NCBI GenBank assembly: GCA_031284485.1
Contig: JAISZT010000137.1
Span: forward strand, 1 to 33,117
Source of the DNA: Desulfovibrio sp.
GTDB lineage: Bacteria; Desulfobacterota; Desulfovibrionia; Desulfovibrionales; Desulfovibrionaceae
Direction: 5' to 3'
DNA length: 33,117 nucleotides
Below are positions 16,487 through 24,320 of the stretch, in pieces. The notes beneath the pieces were generated by a model. That model made no database searches and was not told the DNA's origin. It saw only the letters and a program-made list of their open reading frames with translations. Each line of letters begins with the position of its first letter. The stretch's first letter is position 1. The position numbers and the translations under genes are program-made.

Positions 16487-17431
16487 TCATTCCCTGTAAA
16501 AAGGTCCGGTCGTGTCTGTGCTGCCCGGATAGTGCCAGACGCACTGCGTCTGGCCTCCAACGTTCTTGCAGGTCATGTACTTGCTGCCCAGTGGATGCCA
16601 TGCTTCGCCGGACGGGCAGTACATATCGCCAAAATCTACCCGCAGGGTGCCGTCTGCGCCCATGCTGCCGTTGGCGGAGCCGACGCAGTTTTCTTTTAAA
16701 TCTCTCAGTATATGTTTGCCGTGCCCGTTTTTGTCAAAGCAAAACCGTGACCCCAGTTGCTCCGATGTTTTTCCCTTGTTGCGCGTGCCGGACAACTGTC
16801 CGCGCCAGCACCCCTCCAGAAAACTCAGGTCACGCGTTTTTGTCGCATCCGGCGGTATTTTTAATGTATCATCTTTTGCGCTCTTTTTTTTCGGCTGATC
16901 CGGCGTTGTTTTTTCGGCTTCTTTGTCTTTTTCAGGCATTGTCGGTGTTTTGGGAAGAAAATCCGCAGGGGTCAGGAGTTTTTTATCTTTTGCGCTTTCA
17001 GGCGCGGAGGGAGGCGGTATCTGGGTTTGCGGCTTTACAGGGATTGTCTTGTCCGGGACGACGACTGTGGTTGAAGGCGGTTGCGGGATTGTCGGAACTA
17101 TGATTGTCCGGGATTCATCCGGCGTAATCGGCTGGACTACGCTTGGCGTGGAAGGTTGGGAATCGTTAGGCCGGTCAACAGTTGAGGGGGCCGGAACAAT
17201 AATCACTGTCCCTCCCGAATCCGCGCCTTGTGGGGGAATAACAACAGTGCCGTCGGAATTTTTTGGCGTTTCCGGAAGAGTGGTGACAGAGCTGTCTGTG
17301 TCCGCTATCCGGATTTTATCGGGATGTCCCGGTGGCAACAGTTGCTGCGGTGATATTGTTGCGGCATGGCCTGCCGTCACCGTGAAGACAAGCGTAAAGC
17401 AGGCCAGGAGCTTGTATGTCACGTTTGCCAT
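16487..17431 (-). CDS. Exported SrfA-related six-cysteine-domain protein (copy 2)
   Basis: The 314-residue protein has a signal peptide (cleavage near HAA, residue 24) and a low-complexity Pro/Thr/Val linker with repeated STTVVVP-like units (about 50-190). The C-terminal domain (about 200-314) starts DLSFLEGCW. Its cysteines at 208, 231, 249, 272, 288 and 297 align one-to-one with those of the adjacent paralogue, which also shares the KKLTPADFLP and LKIPPDA segments. The same domain, with four of the six cysteines, forms the C-terminus of the SrfA homologue. AAGGA lies 5 nt before the ATG. It is probably a periplasmic disulfide-stabilised binding domain on a flexible stalk. The exact function is unknown. 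Confidence 0.7.
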   Translation of the reverse strand: MANVTYKLLACFTLVFTVTAGHAATISPQQLLPPGHPDKIRIADTDSSVTTLPETPKNSDGTVVIPPQGADSGGTVIIVPAPSTVDRPNDSQPSTPSVVQPITPDESRTIIVPTIPQPPSTTVVVPDKTIPVKPQTQIPPPSAPESAKDKKLLTPADFLPKTPTMPEKDKEAEKTTPDQPKKKSAKDDTLKIPPDATKTRDLSFLEGCWRGQLSGTRNKGKTSEQLGSRFCFDKNGHGKHILRDLKENCVGSANGSMGADGTLRVDFGDMYCPSGEAWHPLGSKYMTCKNVGGQTQCVWHYPGSTDTTGPFYRE

Positions 17432-17540
17432 GGGGATCCTTTATTGTCGCTGTTCTTAAACTCGTTGTTATCTACCATGAAATGCAACAAAAATAAATAC
17501 AAACATTCAGGACAAAACGTGAGGCAGGCCAGATTGCGCG
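17432..17540. other. Non-coding gap between the two paralogues
   Basis: This 109-nt AT-rich stretch is the longest gap within the cluster. I see a good Shine-Dalgarno for the downstream gene at its end, but no convincing promoter pair or terminator. It may be left over from the duplication, or hold a processing site. Confidence 0.4.
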
Positions 17541-18446
17541 CTATTCCCGGACAAAGGTGATTCTGTATGATTGTTTGTCCTTTGGGCCGAATACCCATGT
17601 GCACGGGGTCTGGCTGCCCTCGCCCTGACAGGTCATTTCAGATCCTCTCCAGCGTTTACCTGAAGGGGCGCAGTACATGCGATCCGACATCATGCGCAAT
17701 ACGCCGCCACTGTTGATAACGGCTCTGGTAGCGCCCACGCACGTCCCCGCCACCTTGGGGTCTTCTATGAAGCGCTTGCCTGTGCCGTTTTTGCCAAAAC
17801 AAAAACGTTCGGTGACAATGCGTTTGGAGGCGTATTCTGGTCTGGTTCCGACCCAGCAGCCTTCCAGAAAACTCAAGTCTTTGGTTTTACCGGCGTCAGG
17901 CGGAATTTTTAGCGCGTCGCCTTTCCTGGCCGTCAACGGAGCTTCAGGCGCGGATTGCTTCGGTTTCGTTTTTTCGGCCTTTTTGTTTTTGTCCGGTTTT
18001 GCCGGCGTGTTGGGGAGGAAATCCGCAGGCGTCAGTTTTTTTTTCTCTTCCGCTTTCTCAGGGATGTCTGTTTTTATTGCCGGAGGTTCCTTTTTTTGAG
18101 GGATAATGACTGTAGTTGACGGCGTTTCGGGAATTATTGGTACAGGTATTGCCTGCGGCTGTTCTTGTGCAGCGGGTGGTACAATGATGGTTGTTGAAGG
18201 CGGAGCGACAGCAGGCGGAACAACAACGACTGTGCCGTCAGGTTCTGCGCGCGGAATTGCCTCTGGCATGGAGGCCAGCGGCAAGGTGGTTATGGCGTTG
18301 TCCGTGTTGGGAGAGTTACTTACGGATGTGCCGCCGTCTTGGGACGACAATTGCTGTGGCGACACTGTTGCGGTAAAGGCGTCAGCTGTCGTCAATATAC
18401 AGATAAGCGCGACGACAACCGACGATGTGCGTATCAGGTTTTTCAT
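17541..18446 (-). CDS. Exported SrfA-related six-cysteine-domain protein (copy 1)
   Basis: The 301-residue protein opens with a signal peptide (MKNLIRTSSVVVALICILTT, cleavage near ADA) and continues with Pro-rich repeats of the form TVVVVP/TTIIVP/TTVIIP spaced about 20-25 residues apart. After a Lys-rich linker, the C-terminal domain (189-301) begins DLSFLEGCW and has cysteines at 197, 216, 236, 259, 273 and 282. It is clearly a tandem paralogue of the next gene downstream. The start is 12 nt after the srfA stop with only a weak Shine-Dalgarno, suggesting coupling. The domain is related to the C-terminus of SrfA. No enzymatic motif is visible. The rigid beta-rich domain on an extended linker suggests a periplasmic adaptor or effector role. 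Confidence 0.7.
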   Translation of the reverse strand: MKNLIRTSSVVVALICILTTADAFTATVSPQQLSSQDGGTSVSNSPNTDNAITTLPLASMPEAIPRAEPDGTVVVVPPAVAPPSTTIIVPPAAQEQPQAIPVPIIPETPSTTVIIPQKKEPPAIKTDIPEKAEEKKKLTPADFLPNTPAKPDKNKKAEKTKPKQSAPEAPLTARKGDALKIPPDAGKTKDLSFLEGCWVGTRPEYASKRIVTERFCFGKNGTGKRFIEDPKVAGTCVGATRAVINSGGVLRMMSDRMYCAPSGKRWRGSEMTCQGEGSQTPCTWVFGPKDKQSYRITFVRE

Positions 18447-18458
18447 TGACGTTATTTA

Positions 18459-19694
18459 CTACGGAATGCGATAAAAGTAAACGTTATTATTCCAGAGTGT
18501 TCCATCCGCGTTTTTGCCAAAACAGCTTGTTTTACCGTCATCCGTCAATGCGCATTCGACGGTCATTGGCTGATAAGCCTGGTTTTTGGCGTTCCGGCAT
18601 GGCAGGCGATCAGAAGAAATAATCAGGGTGCGTCTGCCGGAAAAACTTGCCCTTGCCTTGCCTGTGCAGATATCATTGTCTTTCTGCTCGATAATTTTTG
18701 CTGTGCCGTTACCCGTATTGTCAAATTCATAAAAAATGATGACAGCCTGTTTTGTGTTCGTATTTATAAGCCCGCTGTCGCTTTTCCATTTACCCTTGAG
18801 AAAGGCAAGGTCGTCGGAATCTTTTGGAATAGCCATGTCCTGCTGGGGTTTTTCCGATTTTTGAGCGTCAGGCGTCACCTGTGTTTGTGGCGGCGGTGGC
18901 GTTTGGGGAGTGACCGGCTTGCAAAGAGCCGCCCGCTCGTCAAGGCGCGCGCGCAAATCTGTAATTTCCGCTTGCAAGCGTTGTTCTTCAAACCGCAGTT
19001 TTTCACGGCCGTCAGTGACGTCGGCCTTGTCCGGCACCCCACTCAACCACGGCAATAGCGGGGCGTATTGTCCGAAAGGAATGAATATCGCCGCCAAAAG
19101 CAGCAGAAGCAAAATCAAAGGTATAAGCCAGCCCAGCCCCCCGATGCCGTGACGGGCAGGCGGGGGAACGTCTTTTGTCTCTTCAGCGGGGGGAGTCGCG
19201 CGGCGCAGGTTTTTGGCGTTGCCGAAACGCGCCAAATCTTCGGGTTGCGCGCCCTGGCCGGAGAGTGTGTAGCCCCAGCAGGTCAGCACAGGGTTGCCAT
19301 TAACGGAATAGATGCAGGAATCGGCGGCATAATTGACGGCAAGCTCCAGCATGGCGCCGCGCAGCATATTTGTTTCACCGCCCAGGGATTTGAGTTCTTC
19401 CGCCAGTTTTTTTATTGCCTGTCCCATGTTGGCGGCGCGGGCGGCAAGTTCTTCCGCTTCATTTTGCCCAAGGTCAATGATGCGGAGCGGCGCGCCCTGA
19501 AGCGGCGTGTACCAGTCAATGGTCTTGCCGTTCGCCGCAAGGCTCGGTTCGGCGAACAGCAGGGCATACTCGTTGCCGAGGCGGGCGCGAACAAGCTCTG
19601 TGATCTGGTGGTAGCTGTCCCCAACCCGGATGCCCTGGCAGGACAAAGACTGTATCTGGCTTTTGGGCGTTGACGCTACGCGTTGAGTGTGCAT
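18459..19694 (-). CDS. srfA: SrfA-like membrane protein
   Basis: The 411-residue protein resembles enterobacterial SrfA. The N-terminal cytoplasmic domain (about 20-160) includes IDWYTPLQG (59-67) and the sequence SVNGNPVLTCWGY (130-142), both recalled from SrfA. A strong transmembrane helix follows (188-206), then a coiled coil (about 227-258), a Pro-rich linker and a periplasmic C-terminal domain (294-411) starting DLAFLKGKW. That last domain is shared with the two downstream exported proteins but keeps only four of their six cysteines. GAGG lies about 9 nt before the ATG. As the only srf product with both cytoplasmic and periplasmic domains, it could link SrfB/SrfC to the exported proteins. 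That role is inference. Confidence 0.75.
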   Translation of the reverse strand: MHTQRVASTPKSQIQSLSCQGIRVGDSYHQITELVRARLGNEYALLFAEPSLAANGKTIDWYTPLQGAPLRIIDLGQNEAEELAARAANMGQAIKKLAEELKSLGGETNMLRGAMLELAVNYAADSCIYSVNGNPVLTCWGYTLSGQGAQPEDLARFGNAKNLRRATPPAEETKDVPPPARHGIGGLGWLIPLILLLLLLAAIFIPFGQYAPLLPWLSGVPDKADVTDGREKLRFEEQRLQAEITDLRARLDERAALCKPVTPQTPPPPQTQVTPDAQKSEKPQQDMAIPKDSDDLAFLKGKWKSDSGLINTNTKQAVIIFYEFDNTGNGTAKIIEQKDNDICTGKARASFSGRRTLIISSDRLPCRNAKNQAYQPMTVECALTDDGKTSCFGKNADGTLWNNNVYFYRIP

Positions 19695-19728
19695 CCGGCT
19701 TTACCTCGTTGTGTCTGCGCGATATGCA

Positions 19729-20751
19729 CTATTGTGCCTGTGTTGCGGTTATGCCGTGTTCGCTCAGAAATTTCAGAATATCCGAAGAGGAAAGCGCGAA
19801 CGATGTCTGGCGATAGCTTTCGTTATCAAGCGAAATCAAGGTGTTAATGCCCAACACATTCCCATTGTTGTTGGTTAATGGCCCGCCGCTGTTGCCGGGA
19901 GAGAGAGGCGCTGTATGAACTATTCTTGGTGGGTCAGATTCATGTATGGCGCTGACGCTGCCGTCTGAATATGACAGTTCCGGCGCGGTAATGGCCTGGC
20001 CTGTCATGAGCGCCCTGTACTTGGGGTCATTTTTTGAAACCGCGTGTGGATAACCCCACGCGCCTATTTTTTCGGCCCGTCGCACAGTTGTAGCAAATTT
20101 CAGGGGAGCAATGCTTGCGGTTGCCGGTGCGGAAACCTGCAGGACAGCGTAATCCCGGGTAGGCGAGATGCTCATGGCAACCATTTTCGCCTGCACAGGG
20201 GCATTGAGTTTTTTGTTGATAATAAAAAGTCCTGCTTCATGATTCTGGGCGACATGTTTGTTCGTCAGCACAAGATTTGGGGCAAAGAAAAATCCGGAAC
20301 CGGTTACTATGTTTCCTGCCTGGTCAAAGGCCAGTATGAAAACGGTGGCGTCTTCCACAATGTCCACGACAGGTCGCGTCTCAGCAGCTTGCGGCGTTGG
20401 GGCCTGTGATGTCGGGGGGACGTCTGTGTTAGTCGCGGGTGTGGTTGCTGGTACTGGGGCAGGCGGAGTTTTGTCAGCACCGCTGCCGAGCAGTTCTTTG
20501 ATTTCGCAAGGAGGTTTGCCCAACATGGCTTCAAGGTGTTGCTTTTCAGCCAGCAGCGCGGCATTGGCCGTTGCCTGTTTTTCTTCCTCGGCCTTTATTG
20601 CGGTCAAATCTCTTTCGGCGTTGGCAGTGTGCGCCGTAGCGCGCAGGTAAAGCGCAACTCCCATGGCAAGGAGCAGCGCCATACTGCAGGCCACAACAGC
20701 GGCGAAATCTGATTTTGACTGCGCGCGCGGCGTCTGGTCGGTATTATTCAT
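19729..20751 (-). CDS. Membrane-anchored trypsin-like (DegP-type) serine protease
   Basis: The 340-residue protein has a short cytoplasmic N-terminus, one transmembrane helix (about 16-37), a short coiled coil (about 42-78), a Pro/Thr linker (about 94-125) and a trypsin-fold domain (about 130-335). The catalytic triad is complete: His166 in TNKHVA, Asp200 in RDYAVL and Ser288 in SPGNSGGP. There is no PDZ domain. N-in/C-out topology places the protease in the periplasm. The gene begins 33 nt after the lipoprotein gene with a weak Shine-Dalgarno and precedes srfA by 34 nt. A job in processing or quality control of other cluster products is likely, but no substrate site can be identified from the sequence. 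Confidence 0.82.
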   Translation of the reverse strand: MNNTDQTPRAQSKSDFAAVVACSMALLLAMGVALYLRATAHTANAERDLTAIKAEEEKQATANAALLAEKQHLEAMLGKPPCEIKELLGSGADKTPPAPVPATTPATNTDVPPTSQAPTPQAAETRPVVDIVEDATVFILAFDQAGNIVTGSGFFFAPNLVLTNKHVAQNHEAGLFIINKKLNAPVQAKMVAMSISPTRDYAVLQVSAPATASIAPLKFATTVRRAEKIGAWGYPHAVSKNDPKYRALMTGQAITAPELSYSDGSVSAIHESDPPRIVHTAPLSPGNSGGPLTNNNGNVLGINTLISLDNESYRQTSFALSSSDILKFLSEHGITATQAQ

Positions 20752-20784
20752 ACTGCTGCGATCCGTCTGTGCGACAGGTCTGTG

Positions 20785-21543
20785 TTAACCGGCCGCCGCG
20801 GCCATGTCCTGATCCATTGAAACCAGCATCCTGGAGCATTCGGTATCTGTTTGTTGAAGGTCCTGTTTCTTTCTCTGGTAAGCCACAGTTTTTGCCTGCA
20901 CCGTTCTGGTAGCGCCAACGTTTCTGTCTCCGGCCATCTGAAGTTCGCTGTTTATGGCCGCCTGATATTGTTCGTCTTTTTTGTCGGCTTCCTGTAGTTT
21001 TGCCCCCAGAATGCGCCGGGCTTCTTCTATGCCACTTTTGATTTCCTGGTAGGAGGCGTCCAGTTCGATTTTTGTGATCTGACCATTTTTATAGCTTGTC
21101 AGCAAGGCTTTGAATTCCTTGTCGTAGCACTGTATGCATATGCCGGCGGAAGCTTTTACAGCGTCAAGATCGGCAATGTCGCCATCCAGATCTTTGAGGT
21201 AACTGGCCATACGTGCGTTCTGGTCTTTAATTTCTTTTTGCTTGGCTACGGCATAACCCATAGCGCCGCCGGCTATACCGCCGACAGCCGCGCCCGTGAC
21301 AGCGCCTTCAACCTTGCCTGTGGAAAGCCCGCCTATAAGCGCGCCCAGCAGAGCGCCTCCTACCGCCGAGCCGGCAGTGGTTTTGGCGACCCGAGTTTCG
21401 TCATCACGCAATTGTTTTATTGGAGCGTAGCATTGCGGGTATCTTTCCACCTTGGTTGTCTGCGCGCCGTATTTGCTCGCGCAACCGGTTGACCCGCCTA
21501 TCAGCGCCAAACAACAGAGCAGAAGAACCGGTTTTTTCATCAT
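20785..21543 (-). CDS. Glycine-zipper lipoprotein
   Basis: The 252-residue product has a lipoprotein signal ending in GGSTGC, with Cys21 as the lipidation site. This is followed by a glycine-zipper segment (about 55-98) with GxxxG-type repeats such as GGALLGALIGG and GAAVGGIAGGAMG that favour helix packing in membranes. The remaining 150 residues are charged and helical, probably coiled coil. A strong AGGAG lies 6 nt before the first of two adjacent ATGs. It is the first gene of the cluster and would sit in the outer or inner membrane with its body in the periplasm. Similar glycine-zipper proteins often form oligomeric membrane assemblies. The name of this family is not recognised. Confidence 0.72.
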   Translation of the reverse strand: MMKKPVLLLCCLALIGGSTGCASKYGAQTTKVERYPQCYAPIKQLRDDETRVAKTTAGSAVGGALLGALIGGLSTGKVEGAVTGAAVGGIAGGAMGYAVAKQKEIKDQNARMASYLKDLDGDIADLDAVKASAGICIQCYDKEFKALLTSYKNGQITKIELDASYQEIKSGIEEARRILGAKLQEADKKDEQYQAAINSELQMAGDRNVGATRTVQAKTVAYQRKKQDLQQTDTECSRMLVSMDQDMAAAAG

Positions 21544-21639
21544 TATTTTCTCCTGTAAATGTATGTGGCATGTACTGTACTATGGGATTACCCAAAAAAG
21601 CAAACATGATCAATCAATCAATCTTGATGGTCAGGCCCC
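21544..21639. other. Intergenic region ahead of the Srf-type cluster
   Basis: This 96-nt gap separates the argC stop from the first gene of the 12-gene cluster. It holds a tetranucleotide run of about four ATCA units (21608-21623) and a small palindrome, TGGGATTACCCA, next to an A-tract on the plus strand. Neither a clear terminator nor a convincing -10/-35 pair could be found. Either the promoter is not of sigma70 type or the cluster is read through from argC. Confidence 0.4.
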
Positions 21640-22692
21640 TCAGGCCAGCGGGGCCATGCCAAGCCCGGTTTTCAGCGCAAAGCCGCACATGAGATTGGCG
21701 TTGGCCAGGGCTTGTCCAGCGGCGCCCCTGCACAAATTGTCAATGACTGAGAGGATAATCAGCCTGTCGGTGCGCGGATCAAGCACAAGCGCCATATCGC
21801 AGAACATGCTGCCGCGCACATGGCGGGTTTCCGGCAGGACGCCGCTTGGCAGCACGCGTACCCAGGGATGGTCTTTCCATGTGCTGCAAAATATTTCACG
21901 CACTCTCTCCAAACTCGTATGCGGATTTTTGAGTTTTGTGTATATGGTGGAAAGAATGCCGCGATTCATGGGCACAAGGTGCGTGTTGAAGGACAAGCGC
22001 ACATCGTGCCCGGCTATGCGTGAAATTTCCTGCTCAATTTCCGGGGTGTGGCGGTGTCTGGGCAAGCCGTAAGCGCGGAAATTATCGGAAACCTCGCAGT
22101 AGAGCATGGGGACAACAGCCTTGCGTCCGGCGCCGGTAACGCCGGATTTGGCGTCAATAACAATGTCGTCGGTCACAACAAGGTCGTTTTGCAATGCCGC
22201 GTACAGCCCCAGAATGGCGGAAGTCGGGTAACATCCGGGGTTGGCGACAAGGCGCGCCCGGGCAATTTTTTCGGCATATATCTCCGGAATGCCGTACGCC
22301 GCTTCGTCCAGAAATTCCGCGGCGTTGTGCGCGTGGCTGTACCAATTCTCGTATGTTTCAGCTTTGCGCAAACGAAAATCCGCTGAAAAATCCACTACTT
22401 TAACGCCCGCCGCGAGGAGCGGGGGGGTCATGTCCATAGCGGTGCCGGCGGGTACGGCCAGAAAGGCAAGATCACACTGTTTGGCAACGTCTTCAGGCGC
22501 GAAAACGCTGATCACAACGTCGGCGCCGGGAAGATTTTCCAGAAAAGGGTAGTATTCTCCCAGTCTTTTGCCTGCTTCAGCCCTGGAGCAGGCCATGACA
22601 AGGCGTATGGATGGATGCCCGGCCAGCAGACGGGCCAGTTCCATCCCGGCGTAGCCGGTGATGCCCACAAGTCCCGCGCGGATAGTTTTCAT
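21640..22692 (-). CDS. argC: N-acetyl-gamma-glutamyl-phosphate reductase
   Basis: ArgC reduces N-acetylglutamyl phosphate to the semialdehyde with NADPH, the third step of arginine synthesis, in the cytoplasm. The 350-residue protein shows the Rossmann motif GITGYAGMEL (10-19), the active-site cysteine in NPGCYPTSA (Cys154) and the catalytic histidine region PRHRHTPEI (211-219). The length matches the family. The ATG at 22692 overlaps the stop of the DUF1844 gene as ATGA, with AAGGA 9 nt upstream; an upstream GTG at 22722 is rejected because it lies inside that gene. No other arg gene is present in the window. Confidence 0.93.
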   Translation of the reverse strand: MKTIRAGLVGITGYAGMELARLLAGHPSIRLVMACSRAEAGKRLGEYYPFLENLPGADVVISVFAPEDVAKQCDLAFLAVPAGTAMDMTPPLLAAGVKVVDFSADFRLRKAETYENWYSHAHNAAEFLDEAAYGIPEIYAEKIARARLVANPGCYPTSAILGLYAALQNDLVVTDDIVIDAKSGVTGAGRKAVVPMLYCEVSDNFRAYGLPRHRHTPEIEQEISRIAGHDVRLSFNTHLVPMNRGILSTIYTKLKNPHTSLERVREIFCSTWKDHPWVRVLPSGVLPETRHVRGSMFCDMALVLDPRTDRLIILSVIDNLCRGAAGQALANANLMCGFALKTGLGMAPLA

Positions 22693-23003
22693 GAGGCCGT
22701 GTCCTTTGGGGCGTTTTTGCACTTGATCACGTATTTCATCTGCAATTCGTATAAAATGCTGTCCAGCATCTTTCGTTCCTGATCCTCAAGGCTGCATTCG
22801 GTTTTTTGGCGCAGCATGTTAAGTATGTCAATGCTGTGCCGGGCCATGGTCAGATCCTGTTCCACGCGGTTTGTTTCCGGATTGGGCACTTCCCCGAGCT
22901 GCACCAGGGTTGATGACGCCAAGGAAAGAATAAAGGTGGAAAAAGTTACTTCAGGCAGGGGACTGCTTTTGGCGGAGCAGCATCCGCTGGTGTTTTGATT
23001 CAT
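22689..23003 (-). CDS. DUF1844 domain protein
   Basis: This small 104-residue cytoplasmic protein has the pattern of the DUF1844 family: a TFSTFILSLASSTLVQLGEV segment, then helices containing ARHSIDILNML and a final EYLQ-like ILYELQMKYV. The function is unknown in the family. It sits 15 nt after the aminotransferase gene and overlaps argC by 4 nt, so all three are on one mRNA. The N-terminal CC motif after SG is near the start and may be a metal-binding or random feature. Confidence 0.75.
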   Translation of the reverse strand: MNQNTSGCCSAKSSPLPEVTFSTFILSLASSTLVQLGEVPNPETNRVEQDLTMARHSIDILNMLRQKTECSLEDQERKMLDSILYELQMKYVIKCKNAPKDTAS

Positions 23004-23018
23004 AGTAATTGCCTGTCC

Positions 23019-24203
23019 TCAACTGTGCGTCAGCAAAGGCATTTGTCCCGGAACGCCGTTCAGGGCCGTAGTGTAAGCGGCCAGCGCCTGTTCCAGATAA
23101 TCGCGCGCGCCGCTGTACCCGCCCAATTCTGCAAGACTGCGGTTCAGCGCGTAAAGACCCGCAGTCACATCCGCCCAATCTACCCAGCCCATGTGCCCGA
23201 TACGCACGATGCGCCCTTTCAGGTGATCCTGTCCTCCGGCCATGACAATGCCGTATTTTTCCATTGCCAGACGCAGAAGCTGCACGCCGTTCATACCGTC
23301 CGGCAAAAGCGCGCTTGTGATGCCCCAGGCAAAATTCTGCGGCGTGAACAGGCGCAAGCCCAGCGCGGTTATGCCTGTCCGCGTGAGCATGGTCAGCGCC
23401 CATTGTTTTGCATAGACGGCCTCAAGCCCGTTTTCCAACAACATGGACAAGCTTTCGTCAAGGCCGAGAATCAGGTTTACCGGTGAGGTAAACAGAGTCT
23501 GGCCCTTTTCAACATTCACCCGTTCCTTGATCAGGTTGAAGTAAAAACAACCGGGCGGCACATCCGCCGCTTTTTTCCACGCGCGTTCCGAAAGCGCCAG
23601 AAGCGCCAGACCGGGCGGCAGCATCAGACCTTTTTGTGAACCTGTGAGCAGGCAGTCAATGCCCCATTCGTCCATGGGGCAGGGGGAAAGCCCTACAGCC
23701 GAAATGCCGTCCACAACCAGCAACTGGCTGCGTTTGCGCGTGCAGGCGGCTATTTCCCGCACGGGATGGAGCACACCGGTAGAGGTCTCTGAAAGTTGCA
23801 CAAGCACGCCCGCAATGGCGGGATCAGACTTCAACGCATCTTCTACGGCTTTCGGTTGTATGGCCTGCCCCCAGGGCGCGGAAAGCGTTGCAACGTCAAG
23901 CCCGCGTGATTTGGCGATTTCTCCCCAGCGTTGACCGAATTTGCCCGCCTCTACAACCAGCACTTTTTCACCGGGGTGAAAAAGGCAATGGACAGCGGCG
24001 GTCATTGCGCCGGTGCCGGAGCAGGAAAGCGGCAACACGGTGCCTTCGGTGCCGAATAAAATGCGCAGCCGGGCCTGCACACGATGCATAATCGTGGCGA
24101 ATTCGTTTTTTCGGTGGTGCAGCATATCCCTGGCAAGGGCAAGGCGTACCTGTTCCGGCAGCGGAGTGGGGCCGGGCGTGAGTAGACGTGTTTTGTTGAG
24201 CAT
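23019..24203 (-). CDS. Class V aminotransferase (alanine/serine-glyoxylate type)
   Basis: The 394-residue PLP enzyme opens with the family motif LLTPGPTPLPEQV (7-19). It has the cofactor phosphate loop SCSGTGAM (60-67), an Asp in VVDGISAVG (Asp165, pyridine-nitrogen contact) and the Schiff-base lysine Lys191 in GSQKGLMLPPG. This places it among alanine-glyoxylate, serine-pyruvate and related transaminases. The exact donor is not decidable. The ATG at 24203 has GGAG 5 nt upstream and a promoter about 30 nt before that. With argC downstream it may serve amino-acid metabolism, but an arginine-specific role is not indicated. Confidence 0.85.
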   Translation of the reverse strand: MLNKTRLLTPGPTPLPEQVRLALARDMLHHRKNEFATIMHRVQARLRILFGTEGTVLPLSCSGTGAMTAAVHCLFHPGEKVLVVEAGKFGQRWGEIAKSRGLDVATLSAPWGQAIQPKAVEDALKSDPAIAGVLVQLSETSTGVLHPVREIAACTRKRSQLLVVDGISAVGLSPCPMDEWGIDCLLTGSQKGLMLPPGLALLALSERAWKKAADVPPGCFYFNLIKERVNVEKGQTLFTSPVNLILGLDESLSMLLENGLEAVYAKQWALTMLTRTGITALGLRLFTPQNFAWGITSALLPDGMNGVQLLRLAMEKYGIVMAGGQDHLKGRIVRIGHMGWVDWADVTAGLYALNRSLAELGGYSGARDYLEQALAAYTTALNGVPGQMPLLTHS

Positions 24204-24234
24204 GAAAACTCCGTGAGTGAATTTGGATAGTGAT

Positions 24235-24263
24235 TTTTTATGCCCTCATGGGGCGAGCGTCAA
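24235..24263 (-). promoter_or_regulatory. Sigma70-type promoter for the aminotransferase-DUF1844-argC operon
   Basis: Read on the minus strand, TTGACG (24258-24263) is followed after exactly 17 nt by TAAAAA (24235-24240), about 30 nt before the start codon at 24203. The spacer contains the dyad GCCC-CATGA-GGGC. No T-run follows it on the minus strand, so it is not read as a terminator of the upstream gene. Confidence 0.55.
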
Positions 24264-24267
24264 GGCT

Positions 24268-24284
24268 TGAACACGTCCTGTTCA
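24268..24284. repeat. Perfect inverted repeat next to the -35 box
   Basis: TGAACA and TGTTCA face each other across 5 nt, starting 5 nt upstream of the -35 element. The position suits an operator, but the sequence does not match the arginine-repressor box, and no regulator can be named. Confidence 0.3.
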
Positions 24285-24320
24285 TGCATACGTCCGGATT
24301 TTGGGTATTTCGCTTTTATT

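Noticed and set aside
3890..21543. Type VI or type I secretion system
   Set aside because: No sheath, tube, baseplate, membrane-fusion or TolC-like proteins are present. The ABC permease is of MacB/LolCE type without an exporter adaptor.
24241..24253. Rho-independent terminator after addB
   Set aside because: The GCCC/GGGC dyad is followed on the minus strand by A residues, not a U-tract, and lies in the spacer of a better-supported promoter.
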